DNA of 25,936 nucleotides, taken from positions 1 through 25,936 of the forward strand of contig BQJS01000043.1 in NCBI GenBank assembly GCA_021604825.1, written 5' to 3'. Under the pieces are notes generated by a model. It was not told the origin of the DNA. It saw only the letters and a program-made list of their open reading frames with translations, and did not search any database. Position numbers and translations under genes: made by a program. Each line of letters begins with the position of its first letter. Position 1 is the first letter of the stretch. This DNA comes from Phycisphaerae bacterium (GTDB lineage: Bacteria; Planctomycetota; Phycisphaerae; UBA1845). Positions 17,259 to 24,181 of the stretch are shown piece by piece.

Positions 17259-20147
17259 TTATTTCGCCTGCCACAATTTCAGGTCGTCCATTGGCCGTTG
17301 ATCCTCTTGGAATCTAAGCCCTGCGACTGCTTCATCATACGGGAGCCATGTATCGGAGGGCGGCAACTCGACCTGATACACTTGCATATTGGCGACCAAC
17401 AGCAATTCAAAAAGTGTTGACTTAACGAATTGCCGTGCGTCCACTTTCAAATCGCGTCCCACATCGACAACAATCGCGCGAGCTTCGCCAGTCACAAGAT
17501 TGACGGCTCCCCATTGTGGCGGGCAGTCTTGGTAGTCGCGAAGAAAATGCAACCACTCGCCTTGTACCACCGATGAGTTAATGCTGCTTCCGGTCGACCA
17601 CACAACATGAGCGAAATTTCCATGGTATCGCTGCCAACCCAGGTCGGTCACCATTTGAGGAGCACTGTCCGGCGTGTCTACCTTGAAGACAGCGTGCCGA
17701 CGGGCGTAGCCTTTTATTGTTGAGTACGCCGGTAGCAAGTAGTACGAACCGTCAAATTCGACGCAATCGGCCATTGGTGGCCAGTTATGACTTGTACTTT
17801 TGCGATACTCATATGGGTTCAAGTACAGCCCACATGCACGGCTCAGCGAAAAGACATCGGGGACAGCCTCCCCAGAGACTTTTGAAATCAGCGGGGCGAA
17901 TCCAGGTTGGCCGGAACGATGCCGCGCAAAACGGTCGGGTAGATTTATGTCGTCGTTGAAATTGTGGTCATCCACTTTGAACAATTGCCCGGTCAGTTTC
18001 GGAGGCCCATTTGTATTGAGCGTCCAGATCTCATGGGCCGACCGCCATCCCCCTTCGGCACTCGTATTCCGGCTCTTGACCATGGCTTTCCCCGGGGCAA
18101 ACGCTCCGAGTTCCTTGAATCCTGACAACTCTATTCGCGCAACAATAATCCCTGCGCCATCGACAATGAGCAACTCACTTGTCGTACCGATCCACAGGTA
18201 TTGCGAATCCCAAGCGATCCGCGGAAAACCCCCTTCGTGGATTTTCTCAAAAGCATGATTCGATGTGACCCGGTAGACTTCGCTTCGGGAGGCAACAAAT
18301 TCGACTTCGTTAGGTCGTGCAACGACCCAAGACATAACGCGCGTGGGAGCACCGGGAACCTCCGTGAGGTTCGGAAGTTCGCTTCCGTTTGTCGATACAT
18401 TTTTGGCGGACTCGGACTGTGACTCACTTAATCTTGTGTGTGCCATCGCCCGAATCTTGCCGAGGACACGATCTGACAGTTGAAGAGGGTCTCTTGACGA
18501 GTCAAGCAAGGCGTCGAATTCGATGCCATCTTCCTGGCTTTGAAGTCGCCTCATTCGATCTGCAATGTTTTTCAATTCGATCAGGCGTTCAAAGTCGGAG
18601 GGGCAGCAGTCTTGCCAGAATCGCTTGTCTCGAACCGATCTCGCATCGGGGCTGGGTTTGTGCTTGAGAAACATCAGAATGACATGGTGTTCGTCACCTG
18701 GCGCGGTTGCCAGATTGTGTAACAATTCGATAGATTCGTCATGGGCGGGATCGAGCGATCGCCAACTGTCGCTCGACAGCCGGGAAACCAGCATGCGCAG
18801 CGCCTTATCGCGCATTTTTTCGTCGAGATCACCATACTTGCCGTCGAGGATGTCTCTCAATGCTCGACGATAGCGGGTATTGAATGCGAAGTATCGCGCT
18901 GCGACGTCGGGAGACTCCCGCTTTACCCTACCTGTATCGTACAGGTATCCATTGCTGCGAAATCCACGCAATGCGCGAAGATCCTCGAGGCCAATCGCTC
19001 GGCGGCGGGCCATGTCTTCGAATGCATCAAGGGTCTGCTCCATCAATTCGACGCGGCGGGCAGGATCGCGATACTTTTTGGGCAGGCCCGCGGAACTCGA
19101 CACCATTCCTCTGAGTGTGGCGAAGATGAGCCTGCGAATTTCCAGATTGTCCGGGGCCCAGAGCGACGCGATTTTTAGTAAAGGGAGTGCATCTTTTCTT
19201 TCGCCCATTCGGACCAGCGTAAGTGCATGAGCAGCCAACGCCTCGCTCTCTTCGCTATTGGGCATGGGAGTTCGCTCGTTGCCCGTTACCGACAATAGCT
19301 CAGCAAGCGCTGATGAAAGCGCGCCAGCCATCTCTTCATCACTTGATGCGGTTACCTTTTTTGTACCCAACGAAGCGCCTGCAGTACGCATTTGAATGGC
19401 CAAAGTGGTTAACGATTTCGATTCGGAATTGGTTGTCATGAATTCACCGAGTAGAAAGTTCGGCGCATAGAATTTCGGAGAATCGGGAACCAACTGTGAT
19501 TCGCGAATCAGCGACTCAACTTCATCAACTTCCACAACGACGACCCCCGGAATTCGAATCAGCAGATCTTCGACTAGTTTCTTGTAGGTTGATTGTTTGC
19601 CGATTTGCTCATAGGTGGCGTCGCGACAAATGAATGGTGAAACACACACGATATTGATCGACTCGTCTGCGGCAAGCGTCGCTGCCTGGTTGACGCTGGC
19701 CATAATCGTCACCAATGACTCGCCCGGTTGTGTTTGGTTCCAAAGAGCGCTGCCTTTCAACAACCGCAGGCCAGCCGGCATCGACGCGACCGACCATTCA
19801 ATGGCTATCGATTTTTCGTCGTCGCGGCATGTCAGGAAAATCAGCAGGTCGGCGCCAGCGATTCGTCCTACCTTCTGGCGTGTTGAGGTTTCACCCGCCG
19901 CGAACGCTTGTGCTAGTAATTGCTCGTCCAATGTGCGACTGAGATTCTCGCGGTCGACAACTGGATAGCCTTTTGCAGTCAGTTCCGCCGCAAGGAGGTC
20001 GGCGACAATGTTGCCGGCGGGTTCCAGCTGACTAACAATAATGGCGCAGCGTGGCCGCACATCAGCCGCCTGTACCACACTCGCGGTCGTCGCCGCAATA
20101 GCAATGATGGCTGCGATGAATGTTTCACATCGACGAGATTGAGGCAT
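17259..20147 (-). CDS. Exported protein with two CsgG/FlgO-like domains, TPR-like helices and a beta-propeller-like C-terminus (paralogue A)
   Basis: A 962-residue protein, first gene of the minus arm. Signal peptide 1-28 ends VVQA-AD. The first CsgG-like domain (33-160) contains VVDRENLSRTLDEQLL (63-78) and GADLLIFL (98-105). The second (about 166-290) contains INIVCVSPFI, VVVVEVDEVESLIRESQL and NFLLGEF. A TPR-like hairpin (ALTLVRMGERKDALPLLKIA) and a helical middle with DCCPSDFERL follow. The last 365 residues are propeller-like (YLWIGTTSELLIVDGAG, EWLHFLR, HAVFKVD, MQVYQVELP). The start at 20147 is chosen over the longer frame from 20537 because AAGGA lies 7 nt upstream and a signal peptide begins there; the longer frame would also run across the promoter region. 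It is alignable along its whole length with the 968-residue neighbour. An ECF-type promoter lies about 50 bp upstream. Confidence 0.82.
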   Translation of the reverse strand: MPQSRRCETFIAAIIAIAATTASVVQAADVRPRCAIIVSQLEPAGNIVADLLAAELTAKGYPVVDRENLSRTLDEQLLAQAFAAGETSTRQKVGRIAGADLLIFLTCRDDEKSIAIEWSVASMPAGLRLLKGSALWNQTQPGESLVTIMASVNQAATLAADESINIVCVSPFICRDATYEQIGKQSTYKKLVEDLLIRIPGVVVVEVDEVESLIRESQLVPDSPKFYAPNFLLGEFMTTNSESKSLTTLAIQMRTAGASLGTKKVTASSDEEMAGALSSALAELLSVTGNERTPMPNSEESEALAAHALTLVRMGERKDALPLLKIASLWAPDNLEIRRLIFATLRGMVSSSAGLPKKYRDPARRVELMEQTLDAFEDMARRRAIGLEDLRALRGFRSNGYLYDTGRVKRESPDVAARYFAFNTRYRRALRDILDGKYGDLDEKMRDKALRMLVSRLSSDSWRSLDPAHDESIELLHNLATAPGDEHHVILMFLKHKPSPDARSVRDKRFWQDCCPSDFERLIELKNIADRMRRLQSQEDGIEFDALLDSSRDPLQLSDRVLGKIRAMAHTRLSESQSESAKNVSTNGSELPNLTEVPGAPTRVMSWVVARPNEVEFVASRSEVYRVTSNHAFEKIHEGGFPRIAWDSQYLWIGTTSELLIVDGAGIIVARIELSGFKELGAFAPGKAMVKSRNTSAEGGWRSAHEIWTLNTNGPPKLTGQLFKVDDHNFNDDINLPDRFARHRSGQPGFAPLISKVSGEAVPDVFSLSRACGLYLNPYEYRKSTSHNWPPMADCVEFDGSYYLLPAYSTIKGYARRHAVFKVDTPDSAPQMVTDLGWQRYHGNFAHVVWSTGSSINSSVVQGEWLHFLRDYQDCPPQWGAVNLVTGEARAIVVDVGRDLKVDARQFVKSTLFELLLVANMQVYQVELPPSDTWLPYDEAVAGLRFQEDQRPMDDLKLWQAK

Positions 20148-20200
20148 ATGCGGGTCCTTCGTTGGCGGATAATTATTTGACTGGCCGACAATATATTTGA

Positions 20201-20228
20201 TTTGACGTTGTAGGGCCCAGATTGTTTC
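20201..20228 (-). promoter_or_regulatory. Predicted ECF-type promoter of the minus CsgG-like operon
   Basis: On the minus strand GAAAC (complement of 20224-20228) is followed after exactly 16 bp by CGTCAAA (complement of 20201-20207). This resembles ECF promoters (GAAC-type -35, CGTC-type -10, spacer 16-17). The expected transcript start near 20194 leaves a leader of about 47 nt before the ATG at 20147. It matches the opposite promoter in the bases flanking both boxes. Confidence 0.7.
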
Positions 20229-20344
20229 ACCGAACTCCTGCGACGAAGATGACTCGAAACGCTCTCTGCGGCCCAATTGAGCGGGATTTCTCGCTGCAAT
20301 TTGCCCGTTTTCGATTATTTTCCACCGTGAAAGGTAGTTCTCGC

Positions 20345-20372
20345 GAAACATCCCCAGAATAGCGCCGTCTAA
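20345..20372 (+). promoter_or_regulatory. Predicted ECF-type autoregulatory promoter of the sigma/anti-sigma operon
   Basis: GAAAC at 20345-20349 is followed after exactly 16 bp by CGTCTAA at 20366-20372. The same boxes and spacing occur facing the other way at 20201-20228: both copies read GAAACA and CGTCWAAT. The expected start near 20379 gives a short leader before the sigma-factor ATG at 20414. Autoregulation from such a promoter is usual for ECF sigma factors. Confidence 0.72.
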
Positions 20373-20413
20373 TGAATTGAAACGCATTGGCTGGAATCGG
20401 AGATCGCAGTGAC

Positions 20414-20950
20414 ATGACCAAGGGACGATCACTGGACATGGCGTCCCACCTTCCGCGCATGCGCCGGGTTGCGTTGCGTTTCCTGGGCGATCCCGACGAA
20501 GCCGACGAGGTTGTGCAGGAAGCCTGCCTGAAGGCAATTCGTTCGCGGGCTTCCTTTAATGGGAAGTCGAATATCGCAACGTGGATTCATAGCATTGTGA
20601 CTCGGTGCGCTTTGGATCAACTGCGTATTCGTCGTCGCCAAGCCCACTACTTGATCTCGTCTGGGAATGGGCAATTGGCGGAATTGCAGGGCAAAAAGCC
20701 CGAGGGGCCAGTCGAGCAGGCTCAGCTTAAGGAGCTACGCTCGTCGATTCACTCGGCGATTTCGAATCTGCCTGATGACTGTCGCGATGCATTCATGCTG
20801 ACGCAACTTGACGGGTATACGTACGACGAAGCGGCCAGCATTGAAGGTCAGCCACGCGGAACCATTGCTTCGCGTGTTTTTCGCGCCAAACAATTATTGA
20901 CCACACAGTTGTACAAGGAGTTGGATCGAGAGGTGACAGATGATTCATGA
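20414..20950 (+). CDS. ECF RNA polymerase sigma factor (RpoE-like)
   Basis: A 178-residue sigma factor with only regions 2 and 4. Region 2: MRRVALRFLGDPDEADEVVQ followed by EACLKAIRSRASFNGKSNIATW, then the DNA-contacting helix IVTRCALDQLRIRRR. Region 4: ISNLPDDCRDAFMLTQLDGY and YDEAASIEGQPRGTIASRVFRAK, a typical helix-turn-helix. The ATG at 20414 is chosen over a TTG at 20387; GGAG lies 11 nt upstream and the length suits the family. Its stop overlaps the start of the anti-sigma gene by 11 bp, which implies translational coupling. A promoter with the same motif as the divergent operon lies just upstream, so it probably transcribes itself and the minus arm. Confidence 0.92.
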   Translation: MTKGRSLDMASHLPRMRRVALRFLGDPDEADEVVQEACLKAIRSRASFNGKSNIATWIHSIVTRCALDQLRIRRRQAHYLISSGNGQLAELQGKKPEGPVEQAQLKELRSSIHSAISNLPDDCRDAFMLTQLDGYTYDEAASIEGQPRGTIASRVFRAKQLLTTQLYKELDREVTDDS

Positions 20951-21797
20951 AGGTCTAAATGAGCAAATTTCTCAACTGGTTGATGGCGAATTGACCAGTG
21001 ATGGCGCGAATCGAGTGCTACTTAAAGCTCTACCGAACAAGGATCATCGACTCGCGATGCTTCGGATGCTTCGGTTGCGTCACGCGCTCGCGTCTTGGCG
21101 GAATCAAGGTGTCGAGTCAGATGAATACAAGCCAATACACCGAACCGTGTCCCCTCAATCACAATTCCGAAATGCATTAATTGGCATGGCCGCAATATTG
21201 GTCGTGTCCGTATCGGCGCTGATATACCTTGCTTCTGTGCAGGGGGAGCGCGGATTGCAAACGCCAGGCTTGGTAGGCCCAGGCGTTCGCTCGGGCGTAA
21301 AGTCGATCAGTCGTGACGACGCCGCAAGGATCCTCAGCCTGCATGAATCGATTACGGGGCCCGTCGCTTGGCTCGCGATCTTGCCCGAGAGTGTTCAAGT
21401 GCAAAAACTGAACCAGGCGGGTGACGGTATGCAGGCCGACGATACGCGAGCCATCGTATGCTTTTTAAACATCGAGTCGCGCGGTAGTGAATTCTTTCCA
21501 ACGACACCGGATCTCATCATCTGCCGTATGGACAGAAAGGCAACGCTGACGATTCCCTCGAGTGGCAAGCCGTCCAAATCGATGCAGATTCAACTCGTCG
21601 CCCTTCATCGCGACGGAAGCCTTGGAATTCAGTATGCGATTAGCTTGGAAGACACCCCCGCCAGCGACATGCAGACATCGACGCTGACAGGATTCATTCC
21701 ACTAAGCGGCGACGCCCGTACGCTTGGCCAATTGGCCAACTCGGGGACTGTCTTGGATGTCGCGCTGAGCGCGTCCCTATTGGCGGCTACCGGATAA
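20940..21797 (+). CDS. Membrane-spanning anti-sigma factor, RseA-like N-terminus
   Basis: A 285-residue protein. Residues 6-22 (LNEQISQLVDGELTSDG) match the start of RseA-type anti-sigma domains; there is no HxxxCxxC zinc motif. The cytoplasmic domain (1-75) is followed by a single membrane helix (79-98, ALIGMAAILVVSVSALIYLA). The remaining 185 residues would be outside the inner membrane and are mostly beta-strand-like with no family I recognise. It starts inside the sigma gene (ATGATTCATGA junction), the standard sigma/anti-sigma arrangement. It should hold the sigma factor at the membrane until an envelope signal releases it. The signal may involve the CsgG-like proteins of this locus, which is inference. 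Confidence 0.82.
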   Translation: MIHEGLNEQISQLVDGELTSDGANRVLLKALPNKDHRLAMLRMLRLRHALASWRNQGVESDEYKPIHRTVSPQSQFRNALIGMAAILVVSVSALIYLASVQGERGLQTPGLVGPGVRSGVKSISRDDAARILSLHESITGPVAWLAILPESVQVQKLNQAGDGMQADDTRAIVCFLNIESRGSEFFPTTPDLIICRMDRKATLTIPSSGKPSKSMQIQLVALHRDGSLGIQYAISLEDTPASDMQTSTLTGFIPLSGDARTLGQLANSGTVLDVALSASLLAATG

Positions 21798-21802
21798 TTT
21801 CA

Positions 21803-23068
21803 ATGAGCGCCGCATATGCATTGATGGTTCTGTGTTGTTTAACCGAAGTTGGCGCCCCAACGGTTGGTTACTTTGCATCTGGTGACACCGCAATTGTTTC
21901 GATCGATTCGCCCGATGGAGGTGAGATTGCCGTTGGCGGACTTGACGATCAACACATCGAAACACTTGTCGTCAAAAACGGTAAGGTGCGTTTTCAAGTG
22001 CCAAGAATCCGAAGCCGCACCGTGTTCGATTTACGGAATCGCCGGCAAGCAAGCGCCATTATTGCGCAGGTCGTGGCGTATCCGTGCGGTCAACGGATGT
22101 GGAGTGATGAAAAGATTGAAATCTGTGCGCTGGGAGCACCACAGTGGTTTTTGCAATGGGCGTCAGTCGTCGGCATCGAACTTAGCGTATATCAATCTGT
22201 TGAATCCTTGGTGCGCAGTTCATCAAAGGTCGACGGTGACAGACTTGTTCTGTTGGGCGACGAGTCTGGTGTCGATGATCCCGTGGCCTGCCTTGAGATT
22301 GCACAACGGTGCTCTGCCAACATCCTCGTATTGGACGCAACGTGGTTCGAGAAGAACGACGGCAAAAGTGCGACTCTGAAGATCGAGCATTTACCGGATG
22401 CGTTTAAGAGGTTAGAGGAATGGAATTGGCGAGAATTGCCGCGTTTTATTACTTCCTGGCGGCCACAATTGTTTTGGTCGAATCGTGCGGTGATAGCCAA
22501 GACCGATGATAGGGTTCTCATTGAGATGTATATGAAACCGGGTCTGCCTAACTTTGTCGTTGGGAGTTTTGTGCCATGGGCAGAACAAATTGGAAAGTCA
22601 GACGTTGCCGATGCGTTTCTGGCGGCGCTAATGCTCTCGACTTCGCGTGCCAAGCCGGTGGAATCGCTTTCCGGCAGACTCGTGGTTCATCCCGACGCAA
22701 CCCGGTGGCCAGACAAGAATCGTCCGGTATTGTCGAACGCCATGAGCGTCGAAAGTTTGCGTCAACCAGCAAAGATGATTCATGTCGTTGACGTACGGGG
22801 TACGCAAGAAACGTCACTCTCAGCAAAGCAAATCAATCAAGTGCTAGACTTGGCCAATGACCAATATGTGTTGGTACTCGGTGATGATCCTGTACTTGAA
22901 TTCGTTCGCGGGTTGCCCCAGCGCGATGGAAAGCCAGCAAAGCAAAGTGACACAATGTGGATGACGGCCGACAGTCTACCAGCTAAGCCAGCAGATCAGG
23001 AGGCGCTGATGCGCGTCTTGACTAGCCTAACACTACCAATGATTCCAACTTTGGAGCCAGTCCGATGA
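21803..23068 (+). CDS. Unknown, probably exported protein of the sigma-factor operon
   Basis: A 421-residue protein I do not recognise. The first 18 residues (MSAAYALMVLCCLTEVGA) are hydrophobic but lack a basic start, so export is likely but not certain. Residues 25-90 look like a small beta-sandwich. From about 95 to 290 the pattern of beta strands and helices (RLVLLGDESGVDDPVACLEIA, ANILVLDATWF, NRAVIAKTDDRVLIEMY, FVVGSFVPWAEQIGKSDVADAFLAALML) suggests a Rossmann-like or class-I amidotransferase-like fold, without a visible catalytic triad. The C-terminus has another strand-helix unit (YVLVLGDDPVLEFVRGL). It begins 5 bp after the anti-sigma gene and its stop overlaps the next start by 4 bp (ATGA), so it belongs tightly to the operon. 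Confidence 0.75.
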   Translation: MSAAYALMVLCCLTEVGAPTVGYFASGDTAIVSIDSPDGGEIAVGGLDDQHIETLVVKNGKVRFQVPRIRSRTVFDLRNRRQASAIIAQVVAYPCGQRMWSDEKIEICALGAPQWFLQWASVVGIELSVYQSVESLVRSSSKVDGDRLVLLGDESGVDDPVACLEIAQRCSANILVLDATWFEKNDGKSATLKIEHLPDAFKRLEEWNWRELPRFITSWRPQLFWSNRAVIAKTDDRVLIEMYMKPGLPNFVVGSFVPWAEQIGKSDVADAFLAALMLSTSRAKPVESLSGRLVVHPDATRWPDKNRPVLSNAMSVESLRQPAKMIHVVDVRGTQETSLSAKQINQVLDLANDQYVLVLGDDPVLEFVRGLPQRDGKPAKQSDTMWMTADSLPAKPADQEALMRVLTSLTLPMIPTLEPVR

Positions 23069-24069
23069 TGACCCAATTGAAGGTATCGATGATCCCGATC
23101 CTCGTTGCTGCTTCATTAGTTTCTGCGGATGCAGCTGATCCCGAGCAGAGCACAACCGAAACTGTCAAACCGATTCCCATTCGATTGGCTGTTTTTGACG
23201 TACAGGTCGACAAAAAATTGCCGGTTACATCGGAGGCCGCGACCGATCGCGTTCTTGCGCTTTGTGGAATCCAGACGAATGTGACCCTCGTCGATAGAGC
23301 GGAGCTATCCCGGGTCGCCAGCGAACAGAAAATGTCGCTTTCCGGACTGACGGATGCCGGCGAAGGGGTGAAACTCGGGGGCTTTGTCGCGGCGTCGCAT
23401 ATCCTTGTTGGGCGGCTTTCCACCATTGGGCAGTCCAACTATCTGATTCTCAAACTTGTGGATGTGGAGACCACTGAACAGAAGGTGATTTCGTTGCGGT
23501 CCCATGCCAGCGATAGTCCGGACAAGTTGTTTGATCCGCTTGAGAAGAAATTGGCCGATGCACTGAACATCATGCCGACGAAGGAGACGCCAGACGACGG
23601 TGCAGATCTTAAGCAATTTGCGGCGTGGTTGCAGGGCTCAACCGTCTTGGTTGACATAAGCGAGAAGCACATCAATCGCCCGCTTCCTGATCCTAGTTCC
23701 GCAGTCGTCGCGTTCAACATGCTTGGAAAGCTGGGCATCAACGTCGTCATGCCCAACTCTCCGCCCGCGGGATGGAAGGATGCATTGCTATCCTCCGGAC
23801 AATTCCAAGAAGCCAAGGTCGATTATCTGCTGGAGGGCGAGGGGCTCAGTAGTTTCGCAACCGAATTACGTGGTTTGACAAGTTGCCGCGCTCGGGTGGA
23901 ACTTCGATTGGTCCCGGTGCCTGGTCGCAATGTGATGATAACGGAGGCTGGAATCGGCGCGGAAGTTGATCTTGCCGAAGCACTTGCGGCCAAAGCGGCG
24001 CTTGAAGAAGCAACTCGCGAAGCTGTTACCAAGATGATCAAGACTGGTAACACCAAAATCGCACCGTGA
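23065..24069 (+). CDS. Exported protein with CsgG/FlgO-like domain(s), 334 residues
   Basis: Signal peptide 1-24 (MMTQLKVSMIPILVAASLVSADA). Residues 38-170 are the best CsgG-like match in the window: IRLAVFDVQVDKK, a helix, TLVDRAELSRVASEQKMSLSG (74-94), VAASHILVGRLST (108-120), and YLILKLVDVETTEQKV. In CsgG/FlgO-type proteins this fold sits in the periplasm or at the outer membrane. Residues 190-325 appear to be a second, degenerate copy (STVLVDISEK, INVVMPNS, VDYLLEGEGLSSF, LRLVPVPGR) ending in an Ala/Glu-rich helix. There is no lipobox and no transmembrane segment besides the signal peptide. It lacks the TPR and propeller parts of the large relatives. ATGA overlap with the preceding gene indicates coupled translation. 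Confidence 0.82.
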   Translation: MMTQLKVSMIPILVAASLVSADAADPEQSTTETVKPIPIRLAVFDVQVDKKLPVTSEAATDRVLALCGIQTNVTLVDRAELSRVASEQKMSLSGLTDAGEGVKLGGFVAASHILVGRLSTIGQSNYLILKLVDVETTEQKVISLRSHASDSPDKLFDPLEKKLADALNIMPTKETPDDGADLKQFAAWLQGSTVLVDISEKHINRPLPDPSSAVVAFNMLGKLGINVVMPNSPPAGWKDALLSSGQFQEAKVDYLLEGEGLSSFATELRGLTSCRARVELRLVPVPGRNVMITEAGIGAEVDLAEALAAKAALEEATREAVTKMIKTGNTKIAP

Positions 24070-24181
24070 ATTGATCGGATGACCCAACGGTTGCTCCTGC
24101 TTTGAAACAGAAATGTGTTGCCGCGAAGTGAACCATTGGAATTCAGCCAACGAGAACGTGACCACAACGGTAGTGGCCCAT

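Larger units (their letters stand above)
20148..20413. promoter_or_regulatory. Bidirectional control region of the two CsgG-like operons
   Basis: This 266-bp spacer separates the start of the minus arm from the ECF sigma gene. It holds two outward-facing copies of one promoter motif, given as separate entries. The core starts are about 120-145 bp apart and do not overlap. No other repeat or reading frame with a gene-like start is seen. Confidence 0.7.

Noticed and set aside
20148..20537. N-terminal extension of the 962-residue protein
   Set aside because: It would overlap the sigma-factor gene on the other strand and both predicted promoters; a signal peptide and AAGGA site mark 20147.
24099..24130. 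GAAACA element before the 24182 gene considered as another ECF promoter
   Set aside because: No CGTC box follows at the 16-bp spacing found at the two other sites.
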